Assembly: GCA_021820165.1 (NCBI GenBank)
Contig: JAKADW010000087.1
Location: 1-7,802 of the forward strand
Reading direction: 5' to 3'
Source of the DNA: Bacillota bacterium
GTDB taxonomy: Bacteria > Bacillota_E > Sulfobacillia > Sulfobacillales > Sulfobacillaceae
Length of the DNA stretch: 7,802 nucleotides
Positions 1 through 6,138 of the stretch are shown here, piece after piece (positions within the stretch are counted from its first letter, which is position 1; each line of letters begins with the position of its first letter). The translations under genes and the position numbers were made by a program. Under the pieces are notes generated by a model. The model saw only the letters and a program-made list of their open reading frames with translations. It ran no database searches and was not told the origin of the DNA.

Positions 1-2
1 GT

Positions 3-47
3 CATCGCGAGTTCGGCATTTTTCACGGATGGGGTGAGGAGGTATGA
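3..47 (+). CDS. Possible C-terminal tail of an upstream gene (partial)
   Basis: This frame is open from the left edge and ends in a TGA at 45-47, which overlaps the ATG of the next gene as ATGA. That arrangement matches the tight overlaps in the rest of the operon. The visible residues are HREFGIFHGWGEEV, too few to assign a family. The second plus-strand frame also closes nearby (TGA at 35-37) and cannot be excluded. The third stays open far into the next gene and is unlikely to be an upstream gene's end. The main message is that the operon probably starts to the left of this window. Confidence 0.35.
   Translation, partial: HREFGIFHGWGEEV
31..42 (+). promoter_or_regulatory. Ribosome binding site with odd spacing before the FAH-SAF gene
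   Basis: AGGAGG at 37-42 lies only one base before the ATG at 44, too close for normal use. The preceding GGGGTGA (31-37) can pair with the GGUGA part of the anti-Shine-Dalgarno complement at a 6-nt distance and is the better candidate. Because the upstream frame ends in an ATGA overlap, the start may also depend on translational coupling. Confidence 0.5.
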
Positions 48-1183
48 GCGCTGTTCTTCAGTGGTGTCGCTGGAACACGGAGGTCGGCATCCAGGAAGGG
101 ATCATGCGGGAAGGGGATACGGGCGTCGCCGTTCTCGGACAGGGCGGACTCACCCCGGGGACACTTGCGAGCGTCCGGGATTCATTACCGGCCGACCATC
201 TCTCGCTGTGGGCCGAGGAACAGTGGCGCAAAATGCCGAGGCGAGAGCAGGTGCTAGAGGAGCGGATGCTCTGTCCCCTAGACCTCGAGATGCTCTTCGG
301 CTTGCACACCATCACCGACCAGCCGGAGGCCGCTCCCGCCCTCTATCTTAAAGCCTCCCCGGCGACGCTCGCAGGGCCAGGTGAGCCGCTCGGACTTCGC
401 CCGGACGTGGCCTGGCATGTCGTGCATCCGGCCTTGATTGCCGTATTCGCACCCGATGGGGGTGTTGTGGGTTTTAGCCTTGGTCTTGACGTCACCGCCG
501 TCGAGATGTTGATGCGTCATCCTGCCTATCTTCCGGAAGCCAAATGGTTTCCGGGGAGCGCCGCCATGGGGTCGCTGCTGGCGCTTCGGGGAATCTCGGA
601 GATGGAAGCCGTCGGGGTGCACTTTAAAGTGCGGCGGCGAGGCGAGGTGTTACTCGAGCGTGCATGCACCCCGGGCAACGTATCCAAGCGGCTCGAAAGT
701 GCCCAACGGGCGATGGCCTTTATCCCACGTGCCGGATGGTGGGGATTAATGCTCCCGCTTTCCATCGCATTGCCGGACGTCTTTCAGTTGGAGGAAGGCG
801 ATGAGGTTTCCGTGGCGGCCTCGGGACTAGGGCAACTGAGCGCACAAGCGCGATGGATCGAACCCGCGGCGGGTCACCGAGAGGCAGCGCCACGGCTCTT
901 ACAGATTCACCCCGATGATGCGGTGGCTGTGGCGCTGGATCCAATTTCACCGGGGACCTCCGTTTTTGTCGCGGGCGTGAGCTTTGACGTCTTAGATGAC
1001 ATTCCTTTCGGGCACAAAGTGGCCGTTCGGGCGATAGCGGCCGGGGATTGGGTCACGAAATACGGAGAAAAAATCGGGGTGGCAAGTCGCTCGATTAATC
1101 CAGGAGAGCATGTGCACACCCATAATCTTGAAAGTAGTCGCGGGCGGGGCGACCTCTTAACGAAAGACCAGGAGGCGAGATAA
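44..1183 (+). CDS. FAH-like (AraD1-type) domain fused to a UxaA-type SAF domain
   Basis: A 379-residue two-domain protein. Residues about 5-270 resemble the fumarylacetoacetate hydrolase superfamily, closest to the AraD1-type sugar-acid dehydratases: YLKASP (101-106), GPGEP (111-115), a VVGFSLGLD block (141-149) and AYLPEAK (161-167). Residues about 286-361 match the N-terminal SAF domain of altronate/galactarate dehydratases: QIHPDDAVAVAL, VTKYGEKIG and the signature GEHVHTHN (354-361). In UxaA this domain precedes the large catalytic domain in one chain. Here the large domain is the next gene, directly abutting. The usual FAH metal-site pattern (PEPEL, then GNDxSxR) reads VHPAL and GLDVTAV, so both glutamates and the Ser/Arg are gone and only D149 remains. 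The start at 44 is favoured because family N-terminal residues (QWCRW...VGIQEG) begin just after it. Catalytic activity is uncertain. It may be a structural or altered-function partner of the next protein. Confidence 0.88.
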   Translation: MSAVLQWCRWNTEVGIQEGIMREGDTGVAVLGQGGLTPGTLASVRDSLPADHLSLWAEEQWRKMPRREQVLEERMLCPLDLEMLFGLHTITDQPEAAPALYLKASPATLAGPGEPLGLRPDVAWHVVHPALIAVFAPDGGVVGFSLGLDVTAVEMLMRHPAYLPEAKWFPGSAAMGSLLALRGISEMEAVGVHFKVRRRGEVLLERACTPGNVSKRLESAQRAMAFIPRAGWWGLMLPLSIALPDVFQLEEGDEVSVAASGLGQLSAQARWIEPAAGHREAAPRLLQIHPDDAVAVALDPISPGTSVFVAGVSFDVLDDIPFGHKVAVRAIAAGDWVTKYGEKIGVASRSINPGEHVHTHNLESSRGRGDLLTKDQEAR

Positions 1184-2071
1184 ATGCGGACCGAATTTCT
1201 CGGCTATCGACGATTCTCGGGCCAGGTGGGGGTGCGAGACCACCGCTTGGCCCTGCCGTCCGTCGTCTGTGCCACCCGGGCCGCCTTTTGGGCCGTGGAA
1301 GAGACGGATGCCATCTTTATCGAGCATCCCATCGGCTGCGCACAGATTGGAGCCGACCGCGAACAGACGCGCCGAGTGCTAGTCGGTATGGGAGCCCATC
1401 CCAATGTCCGGGCTGTTGCCGTCATTGGGCTCGGATGCGAAGGAGTTCCCGCGGAAGAGGTCTACGAGGGTCTTCAGGCCGCCGGTCAGTGGGCTTCGGT
1501 CGTGACCATTCAGGCATCCGGGGGTACCCGCGAGGCAGCCCAATCGGCGCGACGGTTCTTGGAGACGACGCCGCCCGCCTCGCGCGAGCCGGCTGGAATC
1601 CGGGATTTGTTACTGGGCGTAGGCCCGATTGATGGATTGGGCAGGGCCGGACGTCGCCTCATCGAAGCGTTTTTGGACCGGGGAGGTCGGGTCGTCTATA
1701 GCACTAGGGAGGCGGTGGATGCCCTACCCTATGGAGCGCCCGTTCCCGAAAAGACGGTTTACGCCGCGATGCAGGCTGGTTCGGGAGCCACGGAGACGAT
1801 GACCGGGCTTGGTGCCTCGGGAGCCCAGATTCTCTTGGGTCAGTGTGACCCGCATAATTTAGGGGGACATCCGGTTGTACCGGTGATACGCTTGGGAGGT
1901 GACGAACGGTGGCGAACGGCCCTCTCGGACGATATGGATGGTCTCATTAGCGACCGCGATGCGGACCTGTGGGTGGACTTTATTCTCGCGGTCGCGAGCG
2001 GCGAAATGACCATGACCGAGTCGCTGGGGAGCTCCAGTTTTGCCATCGAACGGATTGGACCCACATTGTAA
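1184..2071 (+). CDS. Short UxaA-family (altronate/galactarate dehydratase-type) large domain
   Basis: This 295-residue protein resembles the C-terminal catalytic part of UxaA/GarD-type dehydratases, which remove water from sugar acids and depend on iron. Visible matches are GYRRFSGQVGVRDH (7-20), HPIGCAQIG (48-56), the IGLGCE block (81-86) and, near the C-terminus, GASGAQILLGQ...VVPVIRLGG (210-239). The large domain is usually about 380-400 residues. The missing part is central: the ECGGSD-x-SG motif is replaced by GVGPIDGLG (145-153), and the following segment with SPGN...GGxTTLEEKSxG is absent. Flanking family blocks are in the same frame, so this is a real internal loss and not a simple frameshift. 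The AGGAGG at 1170-1175 sits 8 nt before the ATG, which follows the previous stop directly. It very likely pairs with the SAF domain of the preceding protein. SuyB-type sulfo-lyases share this fold and are an alternative. Loss of the core motif makes ordinary dehydratase activity doubtful. Confidence 0.87.
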   Translation: MRTEFLGYRRFSGQVGVRDHRLALPSVVCATRAAFWAVEETDAIFIEHPIGCAQIGADREQTRRVLVGMGAHPNVRAVAVIGLGCEGVPAEEVYEGLQAAGQWASVVTIQASGGTREAAQSARRFLETTPPASREPAGIRDLLLGVGPIDGLGRAGRRLIEAFLDRGGRVVYSTREAVDALPYGAPVPEKTVYAAMQAGSGATETMTGLGASGAQILLGQCDPHNLGGHPVVPVIRLGGDERWRTALSDDMDGLISDRDADLWVDFILAVASGEMTMTESLGSSSFAIERIGPTL

Positions 2072-2090
2072 GGCGAGATTGTAAGGCTAG
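2065..2090 (+). repeat. 13-bp tandem duplication across a stop codon and ribosome binding site
   Basis: ATTGTAAGGCGAG (2065-2077) is followed immediately by ATTGTAAGGCTAG (2078-2090), 12 of 13 bases identical. The first copy contains the TAA stop of the UxaA-like gene. The second copy runs into the AGGAGG that serves larC1. The duplication accounts for 13 of the bases in the longest gap within the plus-strand operon. Confidence 0.85.
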
Positions 2091-2094
2091 GAGG
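2089..2094 (+). promoter_or_regulatory. Ribosome binding site deciding the larC1 start
   Basis: AGGAGG lies 5 nt before a TTG at 2100 and 8 nt before an in-frame GTG at 2103. GTG is the stronger start codon, and its spacing is closer to ideal. Both starts are possible and differ by one residue. Confidence 0.75.
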
Positions 2095-2102
2095 AAGCGT
2101 TG

Positions 2103-2858
2103 GTGGCGGTGACCGTGTATTTCGATGCGTTTTCCGGGATTTCGGGCGATATGGTTGTGGGGGCTCTCTTAAGTCTCGGTGCCTCCTGGCAAGCAGTTGA
2201 GGAGGGAGTCCGGTCGCTTGACGTGGACGGGCTCACCGTTTCCCAAAGGAAGGTCAATAAAGGCGGGGTAGAAGCCGTCAAGTTTGACGTTACATGGTCC
2301 AAGGGCCTGCTCCATCATCGGCATCTTCCGGAGATCTTGCAGCGCTTAGGCAAAGCCGCGCTGTCTCCCGGCGTTCAGCGGAGAGCCCAGCACGCATTCG
2401 ACGTCCTCGCCTCAGCCGAGGCCCGTATTCACGGATTAACGAAAGACTCGGTGCACTTGCATGAGGTGGGGGCAGAGGATTCTATTGCCGACATTGTGGC
2501 CGCCGCGATCGCCTTTGAGGAGGTGGGAGCAGACCGCTGTCTGGTTGGCCCGATTCCCACCGGGAAAGGCTGGATGCGGTCTGCGCATGGTGTCATGCCC
2601 ATCCCGGCGCCGGCCACGCTGGAATTGTTGCGCGGTTTTCGCACGACCGCCGGGGACGCGTCCTGTGAGCTCACCACGCCCACCGGCGCCGCTCTTTTGT
2701 CGGCATTTGAAGCCAAGTCCGTGACAGGGATGCCCGAAGGGGTGGTGTCGGCAATCGGCTACGGTGCCGGAACCATGGAGCTCGATCATCCGAACATTCT
2801 CCGCGCCGTGGTTCTTGACCGGGCGTCGGATACCGACAGGGGGCACCTCCATGGCTGA
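2103..2858 (+). CDS. larC1: LarC1: N-terminal domain of the NPN nickel-insertion protein LarC
   Basis: LarC is the CTP-dependent cyclometallase that inserts nickel into pyridinium-3,5-bisthiocarboxylate mononucleotide, the last step of NPN cofactor synthesis. This 251-residue protein is the N-terminal domain alone. It shows YFDAFSGISGDM (6-17), HHRHL (71-75), HLHEVGAEDSI (118-128), AHG (161-163), TTPTGA (191-196) and GYGAG (219-223), all hallmark LarC blocks, and it ends at the natural domain boundary. The C-terminal domain is encoded 0.7 kb further on, after larB. In Lactobacillus plantarum the two halves are adjacent and joined by a -1 frameshift, which this gene order excludes. The last 8 bases overlap the larB start. 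All histidine-rich motifs are intact, so metal binding is likely retained. A TTG at 2100 would add one residue. Confidence 0.92.
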   Translation: MAVTVYFDAFSGISGDMVVGALLSLGASWQAVEEGVRSLDVDGLTVSQRKVNKGGVEAVKFDVTWSKGLLHHRHLPEILQRLGKAALSPGVQRRAQHAFDVLASAEARIHGLTKDSVHLHEVGAEDSIADIVAAAIAFEEVGADRCLVGPIPTGKGWMRSAHGVMPIPAPATLELLRGFRTTAGDASCELTTPTGAALLSAFEAKSVTGMPEGVVSAIGYGAGTMELDHPNILRAVVLDRASDTDRGHLHG

Positions 2859-3549
2859 GCGTCATCGGGCGAGCCCGGAAATTTACTGGGACACTGATCG
2901 CCCCCGGCGTCGGGGATTTTCCGAATCCGTCTTTTGTGAGGGAAAGACAACATCTCAGCTTCTCGCCATCGCCGGGCAATTGGACGCGAAAACGCCCGTC
3001 CTTTTCACCCGGTTAGCGCAAACGATCGCCCAGTCGATATCCGAGGCCTATCCCGACCAACCTTTTTCATATGATGAGACATCTCAAACAGCGTTATGGG
3101 GAGATCCTCCGCCAGCCGACCCCGAACGCGTGGTGGCTGTGGTCACGGCTGGCAGCGCCGATGTGCCGGTGGCACGGGAAGCGGAACGGGCGTTGCATGC
3201 GGAGGGTGTTACGGTAATCGCTCGCTATGATGTGGGGGTGGCGGGGTTACATCGGCTATTGTCGGTCTGGCCCGACGTGGAAAGGGCCGATGTGATCATT
3301 GTCGTGGCAGGTATGGACGGTGCCCTTCCGAGCGTGGTCGGCGGCCTGGCGCGCCAACCGGTCATCGCCGTTCCGACCAGCATTGGTTACGGCGCCCACT
3401 TTGGGGGGCTGGCCCCTCTCTTGACTATGCTCACCAGTTGTGCGGAGGGGGTGGCCGTGGTCAACATTGACAACGGCTTTGGGGCGGCGCGGTTGGCGAC
3501 CCAGATTGTGCGCTTAAAAAAAACGGCGGCCGTCCCAGGAGGATCGTGA
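2851..3549 (+). CDS. larB: LarB: pyridinium-3,5-biscarboxylic acid mononucleotide synthase
   Basis: LarB carboxylates and hydrolyses nicotinic acid adenine dinucleotide to give P2CMN, the first step of NPN synthesis in the cytoplasm. The 232-residue chain has the N-terminal LarB block RRGFSESVFCEGKT (20-33) and a PurE-like core: TAGSADVPVA (99-108), GMDGALPSVV (154-163), PTSIGYGAHFGG (175-186), the SCAEGV motif with C197 matching the catalytic cysteine of L. plantarum LarB, and VNIDNGFGA (204-212). The length is slightly below the usual 240-260 residues. The ATG at 2851 was chosen because AGGGGG at 2838-2843 sits 7 nt upstream and family similarity begins right after it. A longer in-frame start at 2764 would lie deep inside larC1. 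It overlaps larC1 by 8 nt and larC2 by one base. An A8 run near its 3' end (3516-3523) is described separately. Confidence 0.93.
   Translation: MAERHRASPEIYWDTDRPRRRGFSESVFCEGKTTSQLLAIAGQLDAKTPVLFTRLAQTIAQSISEAYPDQPFSYDETSQTALWGDPPPADPERVVAVVTAGSADVPVAREAERALHAEGVTVIARYDVGVAGLHRLLSVWPDVERADVIIVVAGMDGALPSVVGGLARQPVIAVPTSIGYGAHFGGLAPLLTMLTSCAEGVAVVNIDNGFGAARLATQIVRLKKTAAVPGGS
3516..3523 (+). other. A8 run, possible -1 slippery site between larB and larC2
   Basis: In the larB frame the codons read TTA AAA AAA ACG, which contains the slippery heptamer A AAA AAA. larC2 lies in the -1 frame, and that frame has no stop between the run and the larC2 start. A slip here would therefore give a LarB-LarC2 fusion. 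A small hairpin (ACGG at 3523-3526 with CCGT at 3530-3533) follows but is weak. Function is unproven. Confidence 0.35.
3537..3542 (+). promoter_or_regulatory. Ribosome binding site deciding the larC2 start
   Basis: AGGAGG within the end of larB lies 6 nt before ATG at 3549 but only 3 nt before the in-frame GTG at 3546. The ATG is therefore the better start. It shares its A with the larB TGA stop, a TGATG coupling arrangement. Confidence 0.8.
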
Positions 3550-4472
3550 TGAGCCTTTATCTCCAGGTTTTCACGGGCGTGTCCTACGAAGAACTGAGGA
3601 CGGTCCTCACGGGTCATCAGAAGCTGGTGCCGTTGCGGGAGGATCTGGCCGACGTCGTGCTGCAATACGCACGAGACCTCGGTCAGCCGTTTCGTAACCC
3701 GGATGAGGTGCTTGCTTTGGTGTCCTGGCTTGCGTATGAGGGGCTTCACGTGGCGCCCTTGCCACTTGACTTGGATCGCGTGCCCTTTCCCGTGACGGCA
3801 CTGACGGGATTCGAGGTGTATTCCCGCGCCGGGGCCATGCTTGATGTGGCGAGCGTTTCGCTCGTGCGAGCTCTCGGCCGATCTTCGAGAACGTTTGCGG
3901 GCCGCGTGAAGTGGGTCGAAGAAGGTCGGTCTCAGGATCGGACGGTGCGGTTTTCGGTTATGGGTTTAGCGGAGGAGAATCACCCCCTTCAGGAAACCCC
4001 GGCCGTGTTGTTGGAGACCAATATTGACGATCAAACGCCAGAAGCCTTGGGTTATGTGCTGGAGCGGCTCATGCGCGAGGGCGCTCGCGATGCCTGGCTG
4101 ACGCCCATTGTCATGAAGAAGTCGAGGAGCGCGGTATTACTCGGGGTATTGGCACCCCTCGAGCGTGCCGAACGCCTCGCCCAGGTGATTTTCGAGGAGA
4201 CGACCACACTGGGAATTCGGCGGCGCGTCGTGGATACGTTTATGCTAGATCGTCGCCTGGATACGGTTGAGACCCCATTTGGCCGGCTAGGTGTGAAAGT
4301 GGGATTCTTTCGGGGACAGGTCCGCTCGGTACATCCGGAATTTGACGATTGCGTGAAGGCGGCCGAAATATCCCGGGTGCCGCTTCGGGTGGTCGTCGAA
4401 AGTGCCGTGAAGGCTTGGCGGATCACGCATGATGAGGAACTGGGGGGAAGGGGAGAAGTCGGATGGGATTAG
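3549..4472 (+). CDS. larC2: LarC2 with an N-terminal eroded LarC1-like domain
   Basis: Residues about 150-290 are the C-terminal LarC domain, which in L. plantarum binds CTP and metal. Visible blocks are LLETNIDDQTPEALGYVLER (154-173), TPIVMKKSRSAVLLGVLAP (185-203), IFEETTTLGIRRR (214-226) and SVHPEFDDC (260-268). A separate LarC2 is normally only about 150-170 residues; this one has 307. The extra N-terminal part resembles a shortened LarC1: YLQVFTGVS (4-12) against YFDAFSGIS, DEVLALVSWLAYEGL (52-66) against the segment after HEVGAxDSI, and PFPVTALTGFEVY (79-91) against the PIPAPATLELLRGF region. The HRHL, HEVGAEDSI and TTPTGA motifs are gone. The protein probably works in trans with LarC1, the extra domain perhaps serving docking. 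It overlaps the aldolase gene by 10 nt. Assignment of the C-terminal domain is firm; origin of the N-terminal part is inferred. Confidence 0.9.
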   Translation: MSLYLQVFTGVSYEELRTVLTGHQKLVPLREDLADVVLQYARDLGQPFRNPDEVLALVSWLAYEGLHVAPLPLDLDRVPFPVTALTGFEVYSRAGAMLDVASVSLVRALGRSSRTFAGRVKWVEEGRSQDRTVRFSVMGLAEENHPLQETPAVLLETNIDDQTPEALGYVLERLMREGARDAWLTPIVMKKSRSAVLLGVLAPLERAERLAQVIFEETTTLGIRRRVVDTFMLDRRLDTVETPFGRLGVKVGFFRGQVRSVHPEFDDCVKAAEISRVPLRVVVESAVKAWRITHDEELGGRGEVGWD

Positions 4473-5215
4473 CGGAACGGCTACGGCGTGGTGAGCGGGG
4501 GTTGAGGGGTATATTTTTAGGCAGCCCCTCGGCGGATTTAGTGGAAATGGTTGGATGGGGTGGCGCTGACTTTATCGTGTTGGACGGGGAACACGGATCG
4601 GTCTGGTCATCGCTCTCCGATCTATTGCGGGCCGCTCAGGCCGCAGAAACGCCAGCCTTAGTGCGGGTGTTAAAGGGACGTCCCGATATGATAGGGCAGG
4701 CGCTGGACTTTGGTGCGGAAGGGGTGTTGGTGCCGGGCATCGTCAGCGTCGAGGAGGCAGGCATCGCCCTTCGGGCGGCCCGCTACGCGCCCGAGGGAGA
4801 TCGGGGATTGGCCTTTTCCGCCCGTGCGGCGCATTTCGGCCGGGATGCGGGTCCCGAATATCTCACCACCGCCAATCGTCAGGTGACGGTTCTCTTGCAA
4901 GTGGAGACCCGGCCCGCCGTGGAACACTTGAAGGAGATCCTAAGGTTGCCAGGGCTTAATGGCGTTTTTGTAGGCCCGACCGATCTTTCCGTTGCGTATG
5001 GGGAGGAAAGTCGGCAAACGGAACGGGTCCTGGCGGTCATCGAAGGAATCAGACAGGGGGCCGAAGAGGCGGGCGTGCCCTGGGGGCTTTTTACCCCCAC
5101 CGCCGAAAACCATCGCCAATGGCGCGAGAAGGGCAGTTGGTACTGTGCGACGGGTATCGGGAACCTTATACAGCCGGCGCTTAAAGCGTGGTTACAACGG
5201 GAGACGCTTTCGTGA
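4463..5215 (+). CDS. HpcH/HpaI-type class II aldolase
   Basis: This family splits 2-keto-3-deoxy acids such as 4-hydroxy-2-oxoheptanedioate or 2-keto-3-deoxyglucarate into pyruvate (or an oxo acid) and an aldehyde, using a divalent metal. The 250-residue chain is of normal length and keeps the key residues: DGEHG with D41, E43 and H44; substrate arginine R68 in LVRVL; GDRGLAF (112-118); the metal ligand E148 in LQVETR; and D174 in GPTDLS. The reading frame covers the whole TIM-barrel fold with no gap. AGGGGAG (4449-4455) lies 7 nt before the ATG. The gene overlaps larC2 by 10 nt and the following dehydrogenase by 4 nt. Sitting next to dehydratase-like genes, it probably cleaves a 2-keto-3-deoxy sugar acid. 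The exact substrate (GarL, HpaI or RhmA type) cannot be decided from sequence alone. Confidence 0.93.
   Translation: MGLAERLRRGERGLRGIFLGSPSADLVEMVGWGGADFIVLDGEHGSVWSSLSDLLRAAQAAETPALVRVLKGRPDMIGQALDFGAEGVLVPGIVSVEEAGIALRAARYAPEGDRGLAFSARAAHFGRDAGPEYLTTANRQVTVLLQVETRPAVEHLKEILRLPGLNGVFVGPTDLSVAYGEESRQTERVLAVIEGIRQGAEEAGVPWGLFTPTAENHRQWREKGSWYCATGIGNLIQPALKAWLQRETLS
5199..5203 (+). promoter_or_regulatory. Ribosome binding site deciding the dehydrogenase start
   Basis: GGGAG inside the end of the aldolase gene lies 8 nt before GTG at 5212, whose last two bases begin the aldolase TGA stop. The in-frame GTG at 5188 has no comparable upstream motif. It would also add eight residues before the family's usual beginning. 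Confidence 0.65.
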
Positions 5216-6138
5216 AGACGGTTCTGGTAGCGCAAGCGATTGACCCGGCGGGGATGGCCGTTCTCCGCCATCGCGCCGTCACCGTAGTAGGCCCGCTGAG
5301 CCATGCGGACGAGCTTATGGGCGCCATCCACGACGTGCATGCGGTGCTCGTCCGTCTTTGGCCCATCTCGGGTGACGCCATTCGCTCCGCCCGCCACCTC
5401 GAGGTGATTGCCAAGCATGGGGTGGGGACCGACAATATTGACCTGGCCGCGTGCCGAGAGCGCGGAATTCTTGTCACCATCACGGAAACAGCGAATCGGG
5501 AGACGGTTAGTGAATATGTGTTGGGGGCCTTAATTACCGTCGCCCGTCATTGGAAGGAGGCTGAAGCGGCGCTCAAGGCGGGCGATTATGAGGGCCGGAT
5601 TCGTTTTTATGGCAGCGAGTGGATGGATAAGACGATCGGCGTGGTGGGGTATGGCCGTATCGGCCGGGCGCTGACGCCGCGCTTGGTTCACGGGCTTCAT
5701 GCCCGGGTGCTGGTCTACGATCCGTACGTGCCGCGGGATGTTTTGGAGGATCATGCCCGGGTTCAATGGGCGGACAGCTTGGACGACTTGGTGCAGGAGG
5801 CCGACGCCGTCACGTTGCATACGCCCTTGACACCCGAAACCTATCGCATGTTTGACGCCAAGCGGATATCCGCGATGAAGCCGGGGTCCTTTTTGATTAA
5901 TGCCGCTCGTGGCGCCATCGTTGACCCGCGGGCGTTGGCGGAGGCTCTCCGATCACGTCACCTCGGGGGAGCCGCCGTCGACGTCTTTGATCCGGAGCCG
6001 CCGGACACCGAGAATCCCCTATTTGAGGCCCCGAATGTTTTGCTGACGCCCCATATTGCCGCCTCAACCCAGGAAGCGGTGAAGCGAATGGCGGTGGAGG
6101 CCGCCACGTCGATCATGCGCCACTTTGGTCTAGGATAA
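5212..6138 (+). CDS. D-isomer-specific 2-hydroxyacid dehydrogenase (SerA/hydroxypyruvate reductase-like)
   Basis: This NAD-dependent enzyme interconverts a 2-oxo acid and a D-2-hydroxy acid in the cytoplasm. The 308-residue chain has the full two-domain fold: KHGVGTDNIDL (68-78) in the substrate domain, the nucleotide-binding GYGRIG (146-151), an acidic residue D170 at the end of the second strand, which favours NAD over NADP, and the catalytic trio R233 (AARGAIVD), E262 (DPEPP) and H281 (LTPHIA). It lacks the C-terminal ACT/regulatory region of long SerA proteins. The GTG start at 5212 overlaps the aldolase stop as GTGA. It is the last gene of the plus-strand operon, and its TAA overlaps the tail of the convergent LarA-like gene. 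Likely substrates are hydroxypyruvate, glyoxylate or tartronate-semialdehyde-related acids released by the aldolase. Sulfolactate dehydrogenase SlcC is in the same family, but nothing specific points to it. Confidence 0.93.
   Translation: MKTVLVAQAIDPAGMAVLRHRAVTVVGPLSHADELMGAIHDVHAVLVRLWPISGDAIRSARHLEVIAKHGVGTDNIDLAACRERGILVTITETANRETVSEYVLGALITVARHWKEAEAALKAGDYEGRIRFYGSEWMDKTIGVVGYGRIGRALTPRLVHGLHARVLVYDPYVPRDVLEDHARVQWADSLDDLVQEADAVTLHTPLTPETYRMFDAKRISAMKPGSFLINAARGAIVDPRALAEALRSRHLGGAAVDVFDPEPPDTENPLFEAPNVLLTPHIAASTQEAVKRMAVEAATSIMRHFGLG

Noticed and set aside
34..351. Open frame of 105 codons over the start of the FAH-SAF gene
   Set aside because: The product is rich in Arg, Gly and His with no family resemblance, as expected for an out-of-frame shadow in GC-rich DNA. 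The overlapping FAH frame has clear family motifs.
1600..1760. Possible frameshift or sequencing error explaining the missing middle of the UxaA-like protein
   Set aside because: Family blocks before and after the gap are in the same frame, and the DNA between is too short to hold the missing residues in any frame.
2764..2850. Longer N-terminus for LarB starting at 2764
   Set aside because: It would overlap larC1 by 95 bases, has no family similarity, and a good ribosome binding site sits before the ATG at 2851.
5188..5211. Earlier GTG start for the dehydrogenase
   Set aside because: It has no upstream Shine-Dalgarno motif and adds residues before the usual family start. GTG at 5212 has both a motif and a GTGA overlap.
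4879..5418. 179-codon minus-strand open frame across the aldolase/dehydrogenase junction
   Set aside because: It is antisense to two well-conserved genes, and its product has no recognisable motif. It is best explained as a shadow.
1184..6138. SuyAB/SlcC-type sulfolactate degradation
   Set aside because: The UxaA-like and dehydrogenase families are compatible, but the large subunit lacks the central core and there is no sulfonate transporter or ComC-type gene in view. A sugar-acid route fits the aldolase better.
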